From: Planctomycetota bacterium
GTDB taxonomy: Bacteria > Planctomycetota > UBA8742 > UBA2392
NCBI GenBank assembly: GCA_019186845.1
Contig: JABARW010000021.1
Span: 1-64,000, forward strand
Length of the DNA stretch: 64,000 bases
Direction: 5' to 3'
A program made the translations under genes and the position numbers. The notes beneath the pieces were generated by a model. That model did not search any database. It was not told the origin of the DNA and saw nothing but the letters and a program-made list of their open reading frames with translations. Numbering within the stretch: the stretch's first letter is position 1; each line of letters opens with the position of its first letter. Below, piece after piece: positions 34,770 through 42,892 of this stretch.

Positions 34770-36737
34770 ATGGCTGTCGTCGAGATTACTTGCCCCCACT
34801 GCTCTGCCCGAACCTACGTCACGTTCGTGCGGCAAACGGGCACTGGCTCATGCCCTGAGTGCGGCACCGAGATTGCCAACGTTTTTCAGTACTCAAACAA
34901 AGGCGGGTCCGGCATCGGCACGATGCTGGGCGACACGACGTTCAGCGACTCCTCCGCGACCATCATCGCCTCAGGCCCTTCGGCAGAGAAGCGCGGCACG
35001 GCCCCCCTTGAACTCAGCGGAGCTGATTTCGGCAGTCCCACGAATGAAATGCCTGTGCTGGCCGATGATGCCCCCGCACTGAGCCCGTCGCTCAGTGGGC
35101 CTTCCCTGATGCCCCTGGAAAGCGCGCCCATGCTTGCGCCTTCCACCAGCGCGCCGTCGCTCATACCCAGCAACAGCGCCCCGGCGCTGGAACCGTCCAA
35201 CAGTGCGCCCTCTCTGAATACGGCGGGAAGCCTGCTAACGCCTCCGCCCCCGAAACTTCGCCAGTTCGCGGTGGAAGACCTGCCGGAGCCTGCCGTAGTC
35301 AGCGAGATTCCCGCCCCCAAGCCCACGCGGCGCCCCACCGGCTCCCTGGGGGCTGCCGCGAAATCCGAGCCTGAAAAGGCCACCCGGCCTACCCTGCCTT
35401 TGGTAAATCTGGGGGAGACTCGCCGACCCACAGCCCCCGTGGCTGCAAAGCGCCCCACTGCACCCGTAGCGGTGCCGACGCGTAGGCCCACGGCGCCCAT
35501 TGCGCTGCCCACAAGACGGCCCACCGGGGCAGTCGCAAAGCCCGCCACGGCCACTCTGCCCAGGCCCATGATGCGGCGCCCCACTGCCTCCTTGGCTGCC
35601 TCTGCGGCGCCGTCCCCCGTTGCGCCTGCGCCCCTCGCTGCCGCGCCCACGCGCAAGCCCACGGCCACTTTGCCCGCACCAGCTCGCCGCCCCACGAAGC
35701 CATTGCCCCCGCGCGATGAACTGGGACCCGTCGAAGAACTCTCTCTGCTGACGCCGCCCCCGGCCCAGGTGCCGGCACCCGCCACGCGCGCAGCAACGGC
35801 CAAGCGGCCAACATCGGCGCTGCCCAAGAGTGAACCCATCTCCGATGCGGGCGGCCGCTCCTACCCGCCCATTCGGGCTCCGGGCGTGCCCAGCCCGCCG
35901 GGACCCACGCGAACGCTTACTGTGGTCGGGTTGGGTGAAGCTCCACGCTTGCCGGGCCCGCCAAAGCCTGAAAACTTCGGCACCAAGAAGTTCGACCCCG
36001 GCCTGACCAAACTGGGCTACACCATGCCGGGCAGCGACGTCTCACATTTCGACTTGCCGCCCCCCAGCCCGGTACCTTTCAGCGCAGTGAGTGACGCCAG
36101 CGAAGACGCCCCCGTGGCCTTGCCCCCTCCGGGCCCCAAGCCCGGCACCCGCATTGCCATGAAGGCGCCGCCGCCACCGCCGCCCAAAACAGGCACACGA
36201 GTGGCCCCGGCCTCGCTGCAGGAAGCGGATTTCGAGGTCGTCGATGACGCCGATGACGCCGATGATGCTCCGGCGGCGGTGGTTTCTCAGGCCTCCATTG
36301 ACGAGGGATGGGCCGAAGAAGGGCCGGCCTCCGGCATCGGAAAGGTGGACATTCCAGACATTGGGCTCGACGAAGACCCCTCCGGCGAAGCCGAGACCAA
36401 TCCAAGTTTGACCCCGCCGGACGGCGACGACGAAATGCAGGACGAACTGGAAGATGAAGGCTTCGTGCCGGGCCCGCCCGCCAAGCCCCTTCCAGCCCCA
36501 CAGAAGCAGGCCCCGGCAGCCGCGAAACCCGCACCGGCCAAGCCCCCCAAGGCGCCGACTGCCCGCTTGGAGCCGCCCGCCGAGGCCGTGCGCTATCGCC
36601 CCGTTCGCCGATTTGATGCCGAGGAGTTCTGGACCCGGGCCTTGATCTACGGGCTCTACACCGTTTGCGCGGCAGGCGCCGTGGCCTTCCTCTGGCTCAT
36701 GTACAAGGTCCACGTCCTCAAGGAAGCCGTGTTTTAG
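34770..36737 (+). CDS. Zinc-ribbon, low-complexity, C-terminally anchored protein
   Basis: 655 residues. An N-terminal zinc ribbon has C8, C11, C28 and C31 (CPHC...CPEC). A long Pro/Ala/Ser/Thr-rich disordered region follows, with about ten degenerate copies of (R/K)RPT(A/G)xx between residues 190 and 360. Acidic stretches come next, and a single hydrophobic helix ends the chain (LIYGLYTVCAAGAVAFLWLM). The topology is cytoplasmic with a C-terminal anchor. The head-and-tail layout resembles the double zinc-ribbon protein in the ESCRT-like operon 7 kb away. No known family; the repeats could be phosphorylation or binding sites. Confidence 0.8.
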   Translation: MAVVEITCPHCSARTYVTFVRQTGTGSCPECGTEIANVFQYSNKGGSGIGTMLGDTTFSDSSATIIASGPSAEKRGTAPLELSGADFGSPTNEMPVLADDAPALSPSLSGPSLMPLESAPMLAPSTSAPSLIPSNSAPALEPSNSAPSLNTAGSLLTPPPPKLRQFAVEDLPEPAVVSEIPAPKPTRRPTGSLGAAAKSEPEKATRPTLPLVNLGETRRPTAPVAAKRPTAPVAVPTRRPTAPIALPTRRPTGAVAKPATATLPRPMMRRPTASLAASAAPSPVAPAPLAAAPTRKPTATLPAPARRPTKPLPPRDELGPVEELSLLTPPPAQVPAPATRAATAKRPTSALPKSEPISDAGGRSYPPIRAPGVPSPPGPTRTLTVVGLGEAPRLPGPPKPENFGTKKFDPGLTKLGYTMPGSDVSHFDLPPPSPVPFSAVSDASEDAPVALPPPGPKPGTRIAMKAPPPPPPKTGTRVAPASLQEADFEVVDDADDADDAPAAVVSQASIDEGWAEEGPASGIGKVDIPDIGLDEDPSGEAETNPSLTPPDGDDEMQDELEDEGFVPGPPAKPLPAPQKQAPAAAKPAPAKPPKAPTARLEPPAEAVRYRPVRRFDAEEFWTRALIYGLYTVCAAGAVAFLWLMYKVHVLKEAVF

Positions 36738-36764
36738 ATCCGCTATCGGACGCGCTCCGATGGA

Positions 36765-37376
36765 TCAATCCATCTCGCACGCGCGCCAGAGATACCAGCT
36801 GGCCACGCTGCGCCAAGGCGCCCAAACCTGGCCGGCCTCTGCCAGTTCCCTGGGCTTGACCAGTTGGCGCCGACCCCACAGTCGCGTGAAGCCCTTGCGC
36901 ACGCCGTAGTCTGAAAGCGGCAACACATCCGGCCTGCCCAGCCCGAAGATTAGCAGCATCTCTACCGTCCAGCGCCCGATGCCCCGCACCTCCGTCAGGC
37001 ACGAAACGATTTCTTCGTCGCTGAGGCTTGCCAGCTTGCGCGGCGGAGGCACCACGCCTTCCAGTGCTTTGGCTGCCAGGTCCTGCATGGCCATCGCCTT
37101 GGCCTGGCTCAGGCCGCAGGCGCGCAACTCAGGCAAGGGCAGGGCAAGAACTCTGCGTGGCGTCAGGCGGCCCACACGCTTCTTGAACCGCCCGAAGATC
37201 GTCGCAGCTGCCTTGCCCGTGAGCTGCTGATAAGCGATGGATTCCGCCAACGCCCCAAAGGTGCTGGCCAGCGGGGGACGCGGCAGCAGCCGGCAGGGGC
37301 CTACCTCGTCGATGATTCGGGCCAGGCGCCGGTCTACGCGGCGAAGGTGAGTCTCTGCTTCGCCGTGGTGCTTCAT
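36765..37376 (-). CDS. AlkA-like DNA-3-methyladenine glycosylase
   Basis: 203 residues of the HhH-GPD superfamily. Removes alkylated purines from DNA. ESIAYQQLTGKAA is the N-terminal signature, the helix-hairpin-helix EVRGIGRWTVEM is at 129-140, and the catalytic aspartate is D156 in LSDYG. No iron-sulphur motif follows, as expected for the AlkA group. The ATG overlaps the ABC exporter stop (ATGA), so the two are translationally coupled even though functionally unrelated. Confidence 0.93.
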   Translation of the reverse strand: MKHHGEAETHLRRVDRRLARIIDEVGPCRLLPRPPLASTFGALAESIAYQQLTGKAAATIFGRFKKRVGRLTPRRVLALPLPELRACGLSQAKAMAMQDLAAKALEGVVPPPRKLASLSDEEIVSCLTEVRGIGRWTVEMLLIFGLGRPDVLPLSDYGVRKGFTRLWGRRQLVKPRELAEAGQVWAPWRSVASWYLWRACEMD

Positions 37377-39202
37377 ACCGCCTCCCGGGGAGCGGAGGCC
37401 GAAGCCGCTTCCTCCGCGCCGAACTGCAACCGGTAGAGCTTGCTGTAGCGGCCTCCCAGCGCCAGCAGCTCGCCGTGGCTGCCGCGCTCCACGATTTCGC
37501 CATGGTGCAGCACGAGAATCTGATCGCTGGCCGTAATGGTGCTGAGGCGATGGGCCACGGCAATGGCCGTGCGCCCCTTCATCAAGCGCGCCAGGGCGTC
37601 CTGAATCAGGGCCTCGGTTTCACTGTCGATGTTGCTGGTGGCTTCATCCAGCAGCAGGATGCGGGGGTCAAACGCGAGTGCCCGCGCAAATGCCAGAAGC
37701 TGCCTCTGCCCGGCGCTGAAGGTCACCCCGCGCTCGGCCACTTCGGCGTCGAGGCCCTTGTCCAGGGAGCGAATGAAGCTGTCCGCGTGCACCACTTCGG
37801 CCGCCCTTTGCACCCGCTCGCGGGAAATGCCTTCCTCGCCCAAGCGGATGTTGTCCAGCACGTTGCCGGCGAACAAGAACACGTCCTGCAGCACCAGCGC
37901 AAAGGCGCGGCGCAGGTGGTCAAGCGACATCTCGCGCACATCCACGCCGTCCAGCAGCACCTGGCCTTTCTGCACGTCGTAGAAGCGCATCACCAGCGAA
38001 ATAATGGTGCTCTTGCCGCTGCCCGTGGCCCCCACCAGCGCAAGCGAAGTGCCGGCCGGAACCTTGAAGCTCACGTCCTTGAGCACCCAGTTTTCGCCCT
38101 CGTAGGCAAACCAGACGTTTCTGAACTCGATTTCGCCCGCGATGGACGGGTTGCGTGGCAAGACCGGACTGGTGATTGAGTTGGGCGTGTCGAGAATGCC
38201 AAACAGCCTTTCGGCGCTGGCCATGGCGCTTTGCAGCACGTTGTACTTCTCGCTCATTTCGCGAATCGGGTTGAACATCATCTGCGTGTAGCTGAAGAAC
38301 GCGAAGAAGCTGCCGAAGTCGAGCTCGTGCGCGAGGATCTGGCGCGAGCCGTACCAGACCAGCGCCGCCAGGGCCAGCGTCGTCGCGATTTCGACCGCGG
38401 GAAAGAACATCGCGAAGTTGAACACCGTGCGATAGGTGGCCTCGCGGTAGTCGCTGGAACGCTCGTCAAAGCGCCGCGCCTGCCGCTTTTCCGTGCTGAA
38501 AATGCGAGTCACGCGCCAACCCTGGATGGTCTCGTTGAGAAAAGAGTTCACGCTGGCGAGCTTGAGGCGCATATCGCGAAAGGCGTTCCGGGCGCGGCCC
38601 TTGAACACCCAGGAAATCACTCCCACAGCCACCATGGCCCCCAGCACGATGCTGGTCAGACCCGGCGAGATGAAGAACATCATCGCCAGCGCGCCCAGCA
38701 CGATGAGCAGATCGCCCACAAGCTGCACCAGACCCGACGCAAACACTTCACCCACGGCCTCGACGTCGCTCGTCACGCGCGTGACCAGGCGCCCCACCGG
38801 GTTGCGGTCAAAGAACTTCAGGGGTTGGTGTTGGATGCGGGTGTAAACGTCCTTGCGCAGGTCAAAGACGGCGCGCGCACCCAAGGCCTGAAACCAGTAG
38901 CCGTTGCCGAACTGCGCCACAAACTGCACCACGACGAGCACGAAATAGCCCAGGGCCAGCCAGCCGAGAGCCTCCAGGGCTGCCTCATCCGAACCCTTGA
39001 GGGACAGGGATGTGAAAGGCCCGTTGATGATTTCGCGAATAATCAGGGGCAGCACCAGGGCGACGCCGCCGGCCACCAGCATGCAGGCCGCGCCGCCGGT
39101 CACCAACCCAAGTTTGCGCCTGGCATAGGGCAGCAGGCGCTTGATCAGGCGGGCGTCGTAGGCCTTTCCCAGGACTTCTTCTTCATGAATGTTGTTGCTC
39201 AA
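37373..39202 (-). CDS. ABC exporter, fused membrane and ATPase half-transporter
   Basis: 609 residues. Six membrane helices span residues 30-330, followed by an ABC ATPase domain with Walker A GATGSGKST, signature FSAGQRQ and Walker B ILLLDEATSNID. The signature has Ser-Ala-Gly rather than Ser-Gly-Gly, common in the MsbA/Bmr-like exporter group. It works as a homodimer, exporting lipids or drugs. It is transcribed divergently from the ESCRT-like operon with only 159 bases between them. Confidence 0.93.
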   Translation of the reverse strand: MSNNIHEEEVLGKAYDARLIKRLLPYARRKLGLVTGGAACMLVAGGVALVLPLIIREIINGPFTSLSLKGSDEAALEALGWLALGYFVLVVVQFVAQFGNGYWFQALGARAVFDLRKDVYTRIQHQPLKFFDRNPVGRLVTRVTSDVEAVGEVFASGLVQLVGDLLIVLGALAMMFFISPGLTSIVLGAMVAVGVISWVFKGRARNAFRDMRLKLASVNSFLNETIQGWRVTRIFSTEKRQARRFDERSSDYREATYRTVFNFAMFFPAVEIATTLALAALVWYGSRQILAHELDFGSFFAFFSYTQMMFNPIREMSEKYNVLQSAMASAERLFGILDTPNSITSPVLPRNPSIAGEIEFRNVWFAYEGENWVLKDVSFKVPAGTSLALVGATGSGKSTIISLVMRFYDVQKGQVLLDGVDVREMSLDHLRRAFALVLQDVFLFAGNVLDNIRLGEEGISRERVQRAAEVVHADSFIRSLDKGLDAEVAERGVTFSAGQRQLLAFARALAFDPRILLLDEATSNIDSETEALIQDALARLMKGRTAIAVAHRLSTITASDQILVLHHGEIVERGSHGELLALGGRYSKLYRLQFGAEEAASASAPREAV

Positions 39203-39331
39203 ACATCCGCCTCATTCGACACCGAACGGCCCAGCATAGACCAGCTTGCGCCCTCCGCAACCGCACAGGCCAGGCCGGGGGCATCCGAGAAAACGCGGGA
39301 CTGCGCCTGCTACGGTGTCGCTTCTTCAAGC

Positions 39332-39337
39332 TATACT
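39332..39337 (+). promoter_or_regulatory. TATACT -10 box upstream of the ESCRT-like operon
   Basis: TATACT lies 24 bases before the first start codon of the operon, in the short divergent region shared with the ABC exporter. No convincing -35 box was found. Confidence 0.4.
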
Positions 39338-39361
39338 CGTGGCAGGGGTTGCGAGAAGGCC

Positions 39362-40162
39362 ATGGCGGATGAGTCGACAGCAGCGAGGGCTTCCGCCCTT
39401 ACAGCGATGCAGGGTCTATTTTCGGGCCTGGAGTCGCGCTTGATGCGGCAGCGCATGTTGCCGCACCCCCTCGATGGCTCGCTCTACGACTTTGACGCTA
39501 ACCGTGTATCGCGGCGCAGCCACATTGCGGGGGATTTGAGTCCCGGCGGCCAAAGCGCGTTCACGCGTCGAGAGGCCCTGGGCCTCCTGCACAAGCCGCT
39601 GCTGGGCGCCACCACGCTCAAGGTCTGTGTGGTGCTGGACTTTGCGTGGGCCCCTGCGGAGTCCAGCCGCTTCACCCCCCGCGCCGTGGAGCAGGCGGCG
39701 AACTGGGCTTTGACCTCAATGAGGCCCGACATCTACTTCATCCTTGGCGTCGCCGGGCTTTCGAGCACTCCTCAGCTCGGCCCCAGTGATGAGGCTTTGC
39801 GCTCGCTTTCGGGAGGCACAAACTGGCGCGCCGGCTTTGTGGAGTTCCTCAATCCTGGCTGGCGCGTGTCGGCGCCGCGCGACGGCGTGATTCTGCCGGC
39901 GCTGTTCGAGAACCTCTTTGACCCCGAACCCCATGAACAGAAAGCCGCCCGCGTGGATGCCGCCCTGCAGGCCGCCCAAGAACTGAAAGAGCCCGGCGGT
40001 TTCCTGCTGTTGGAGGAGCTGGCAAGGCGCGCGGCCGTCAGCGGGGAACTGGTTACGGACCGGGCCATGCTTTATGCGGGACGAACCCCGGGATTGGACG
40101 TGAAGGACGTCGAAGGAAATCTCATTATCCAGCGGAACAGGTTTACAAGCGTGGGAGCGTAA
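39362..40162 (+). CDS. Unknown protein heading the ESCRT-like operon
   Basis: 266 residues, ATG 39362 with GAGAAGG upstream. No signal peptide or membrane segment. The centre has two hydrophobic strands in a Rossmann-like rhythm (TLKVCVVLDFAW and PDIYFILGVAGL). The C-terminal 60 residues (FLLLEELARRAAVSGELV, then LDVKDVEGNLIIQR) read like a winged helix. Winged helices are the building block of ESCRT-II, so a bridging role is conceivable, but no sequence match can be claimed. The stop is immediately followed by the GTG of the first ESCRT-III-like gene. Confidence 0.65.
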   Translation: MADESTAARASALTAMQGLFSGLESRLMRQRMLPHPLDGSLYDFDANRVSRRSHIAGDLSPGGQSAFTRREALGLLHKPLLGATTLKVCVVLDFAWAPAESSRFTPRAVEQAANWALTSMRPDIYFILGVAGLSSTPQLGPSDEALRSLSGGTNWRAGFVEFLNPGWRVSAPRDGVILPALFENLFDPEPHEQKAARVDAALQAAQELKEPGGFLLLEELARRAAVSGELVTDRAMLYAGRTPGLDVKDVEGNLIIQRNRFTSVGA

Positions 40163-40897
40163 GTGGGACTCGGCGACTTCTTTCGCAGGTTATTCGGCCG
40201 CGGCGGTGACCCCGACGAAGAGAGGCCCGTGGACAAAGCCGCCATGCGCGAAGAGCTTGACCGCTATGACGAGCTGATCACCCGCAACGAAGTCGAATTG
40301 CGCAAAGTCATGCAGGAGCTGCAGCGCCTTGAGATGCAGGAGAAAGCGCAGGCCGAAGCCCTCAAGGCCGGCAAGATCGGCGACCAGGAAAAGGAAGTTG
40401 TACTGCTCAGCGTTAAGCGCAACCGCACGCGCATCGAATCGCTGAAGCACCGCATCCACGTTTACAACAAAAACATCGAAGTGCTGCAAAGCATGGTCGA
40501 CAAGCACCAGACCATCGCGGCCATGAACCTGCGCGGCATCGAAAACCAGATGGTCGAACGTCTGGCCATGGATTTTGACGAGCGCAAAGACAAGTACATG
40601 GAGTCCATCGAGACCGCCAACGCGATGAAGGGCACCGACACCGGCATCCTTTCCCTGGCCGAGAAAGAAGACCTCAAGAAGCTCGAACGCGAGTTGCTGG
40701 GCAACAAACCCGTCGAAGAAAAGCCCCAAGCAGTCCCCAACGCAAGCGAGAGGTCCGAAACGTCGAAGAAGCAGCCCGAGAAAGTGATGAGCGAAGCTGA
40801 GATGGAAGCGGAGATGGCCAAGCTCGAGGCCGAAATGGCGCAGCGAGAACAGGATTTGAAAGCTGCCGAGGTCAAGGAAAGGCCGCAAACGGAGTGA
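40163..40897 (+). CDS. ESCRT-III (Snf7/CHMP)-like protein 1
   Basis: 244 residues, entirely charged and helical, with start GTG 40163 directly after the preceding TAA. GGGAG five bases upstream supports it and implies coupling. The N-terminus MGLGDFFRRLFGRGG is an amphipathic anchor like that of CHMP4/Snf7. Residues 25-110 form a long basic hairpin with its turn near LKAGKIGDQEKE. Residues 115-180 correspond to the later core helices. An Asp/Glu-Pro linker leads to an acidic C-terminus with a MIM1-like run, EAEMEAEMAKL (M214, M218, L221). It lacks PspA/Vipp1 N-terminal signatures. Proposed to polymerise on membranes and be disassembled by the Vps4-like ATPase of the same operon. Confidence 0.72.
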   Translation: MGLGDFFRRLFGRGGDPDEERPVDKAAMREELDRYDELITRNEVELRKVMQELQRLEMQEKAQAEALKAGKIGDQEKEVVLLSVKRNRTRIESLKHRIHVYNKNIEVLQSMVDKHQTIAAMNLRGIENQMVERLAMDFDERKDKYMESIETANAMKGTDTGILSLAEKEDLKKLERELLGNKPVEEKPQAVPNASERSETSKKQPEKVMSEAEMEAEMAKLEAEMAQREQDLKAAEVKERPQTE

Positions 40898-40900
40898 GTA

Positions 40901-40980
40901 GGTATCGGGTATCAGGTTCCGGGTTTCAGGTGAGGCAAGCGATCCTGATTCCTGAAACCTGATACCCGGCATCTGATACC
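40901..40980. repeat. Long imperfect palindrome between ESCRT-III-like genes 1 and 2
   Basis: GGTATC (40901) pairs with GATACC (40975-40980). GGGTATCAGGTT (40907-40918) pairs exactly with AACCTGATACCC (40956-40967). GTTTCAGG (40923-40930) can alternatively pair with CCTGAAAC (40951-40958). The whole spacer could fold into one long stem or two competing hairpins. It may be a REP-like element or an mRNA processing or attenuation structure. Confidence 0.8.
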
Positions 40981-41012
40981 TTCAGGCAAGTCAGGCAAAG
41001 TGGACGGTGCAC

Positions 41013-41624
41013 ATGGGCTTTTTCCAACTGCTTTTCGGACAGAAGATCGACTCGCGCACACTCAAGGTCAAGTTGCGCGAGGTGGAGCGCGAGCGCCGCA
41101 AATACTTCATGGAGGTGCGCAAGCTGTCCACACGCCAGAGCAGCATCATCGACCAGATCAAAGCCGCGCGCAAAGAGGGCAACCAGATCGAGGTGGATTA
41201 CCTCTGGGAGGAACTCAAAGATCTCAAGCACGACTTCGCCTTCAACAAGCGCGCGGCGAAAGTCGCCAATCTTGAGGGCATCGCGCTGAAGAAGTACACG
41301 CGAGGCCTTGAGCGCCTTGAGAAACGGAAGGACAAGAACAGTATCCAGAAGCTGATCACGCGCATTCGCAACAGCGGCCTCGATGCCAAGCTTGCCCTGG
41401 CCCAGATCGACGAAGAGGGCTACATCGACGAACTCAATGCCACCCTCGATGCCTTGGGGCTCGAAGTGGAAGAGGCCATGACGGACGACGACCCGGAGAA
41501 GAAGAAGTTTCTCGAGGAGATCGACAGCATCGTGGAGGCCGAAAGCTCTGGCAGCTTCGACGAGGCGTTGAAGAGCGAACAGGAGCTCAAGCGCAAGCTG
41601 GAGTCCGACGAGAAGGCGGTCTAG
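41013..41624 (+). CDS. ESCRT-III (Snf7/CHMP)-like protein 2
   Basis: 203 residues from ATG 41013 (GGACGG five bases upstream); GTG 41007 is an alternative. The N-terminus MGFFQLLFGQK again fits a short membrane-inserting element. A basic hairpin spans residues 15-85, with its turn at AARKEGNQIEVDYLWEE. This closely parallels the CHMP2 turn (lysine-rich, then Gly-Gln, then a hydrophobic helix). Residues 95-160 form the later helices and the chain then becomes acidic. The C-terminal EQELKRKLESDEK fits the MIM1 consensus (D/E)xxLxxRLxxLK well, apart from the last Leu. Likely partner of proteins 1 and 3 in mixed filaments. Confidence 0.75.
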   Translation: MGFFQLLFGQKIDSRTLKVKLREVERERRKYFMEVRKLSTRQSSIIDQIKAARKEGNQIEVDYLWEELKDLKHDFAFNKRAAKVANLEGIALKKYTRGLERLEKRKDKNSIQKLITRIRNSGLDAKLALAQIDEEGYIDELNATLDALGLEVEEAMTDDDPEKKKFLEEIDSIVEAESSGSFDEALKSEQELKRKLESDEKAV

Positions 41625-41757
41625 GCCGTTCGCGGCTGCTGGATCGCGCCGCGGGGAGCCTGGAACTGTTCTTCGGCTTGCCTGCTGTCTTGAGTGAGCA
41701 CGCGAGCGTCACATTACTGGTTACAAACCAAGCGATACGACTTCCCAGATAGGACCC

Positions 41758-42849
41758 ATGGCCAAGGCCCCCCACTCATCGAACACTCAACTCGGCATCA
41801 GCGAGCAGACAGCGCGCGAGTTCAAGCGCATCGCCGAGCAGGAAGAGCAGGCCGGCACCGAAGCCTGGAACGACGGTGAATACGACACCGCCGCGTCTCA
41901 TTTCGAGCGCGCCGCCAGCACCCTCAAGAAGTACGCGGCCCATGTTCAGGCGGCGGCCCAGGCCCAGGTCATCAAGCGCAAGGCGGCCAAGCTCCTCGAT
42001 CTCTGTCGCCAGTTGCGGGACCTCACCCAGGACGGCAAACCCGACGAAAGCAAGGCGCGCAAGCTGCGCACCGAAAGCCAGAGCGAACTCGCCGTCATCA
42101 ACGCCGACCTAGAGGCGGCCACGCCCAAAGAGGCCGCCCCGGCCAGGCACAAGAGCAAGGCCGAGAACCTGACCTCGGCGCCGACGCAGCCGCCCACGCG
42201 CAAGGAAGCTCCGGACGACAAGCCCGCGCCTGCGGAGCCCCAATCTGAAAGCAAGCCCAACTTGCGGCTTGTCGGCTCCAAGCATGACGGCGGAGAGGTG
42301 CTGGAGCTGGATTTCGCGGGCGTTGCCCCAAAGGCGGAGGGCTCGGGCCGCAGTGCGCCCGCCCTGGCCGACCCCAGCGAGCAGAAGACGGCGCCGAGCC
42401 TGCAGCGCATCATTGAAGGCCAGACCGCCCTGAAGCCCGAGCGTGTCGTTGAGCTGTCTCGCGCTCTGGGTCGCTGCGACTTTGAAGTGATGGCGAAGGC
42501 CTTTGACGCCATAAGCGACGATTTCTCGGCGGGCCACGCCCCGGACCCGGGCGTTGAAATCGAGCGCCTGCTGAGCAGCGTCTTTGCCCGAGAAATCGCG
42601 CAGGTCTTGCGCAAGGCCCCCGGCGACCTGAGCCAGGGCGCCATGGAACTGGCCCGCCGCGCCTACGGCGAAGGCAATTTCAAGGGTGCCGCGGAGCACT
42701 TCAAGCAGGCGGCCATGGAACTGCTGGGGACCGGCGCCGACGGCCGCAGCGACGAGGACGTGGCGGCCAGCGAGATGAAGGCCAGCAAGCTGCTGACGTT
42801 CAGCAGCCGGTTGCGCAAAGCCGTCAGTGACGGCAAACCCACGACCTGA
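41758..42849 (+). CDS. Protein with MIT-like domains at both ends
   Basis: 363 residues. Residues 25-90 (GTEAWNDGEYDTAASHFERA, then a Lys/Arg-rich third helix) fit the three-helix MIT fold, with the G-(D/N)-x3-A-x3-(Y/F)-x2-A spacing. Residues 292-356 repeat the pattern (ARRAYGEGNFKGAAEHFKQA). Between them lie a disordered Pro/Lys linker (125-210) and a helical block (212-290). Two MIT domains in one chain recall the Vps4 activator LIP5/Vta1, although domain order differs. It could bind ESCRT-III tails and the ATPase at once. The downstream Vps4-like gene starts 43 bases later. Confidence 0.7.
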   Translation: MAKAPHSSNTQLGISEQTAREFKRIAEQEEQAGTEAWNDGEYDTAASHFERAASTLKKYAAHVQAAAQAQVIKRKAAKLLDLCRQLRDLTQDGKPDESKARKLRTESQSELAVINADLEAATPKEAAPARHKSKAENLTSAPTQPPTRKEAPDDKPAPAEPQSESKPNLRLVGSKHDGGEVLELDFAGVAPKAEGSGRSAPALADPSEQKTAPSLQRIIEGQTALKPERVVELSRALGRCDFEVMAKAFDAISDDFSAGHAPDPGVEIERLLSSVFAREIAQVLRKAPGDLSQGAMELARRAYGEGNFKGAAEHFKQAAMELLGTGADGRSDEDVAASEMKASKLLTFSSRLRKAVSDGKPTT

Positions 42850-42892
42850 CGGCGGGTCAGTTTTCAGCCACTTCGGCCAGGCGGCATACGAC

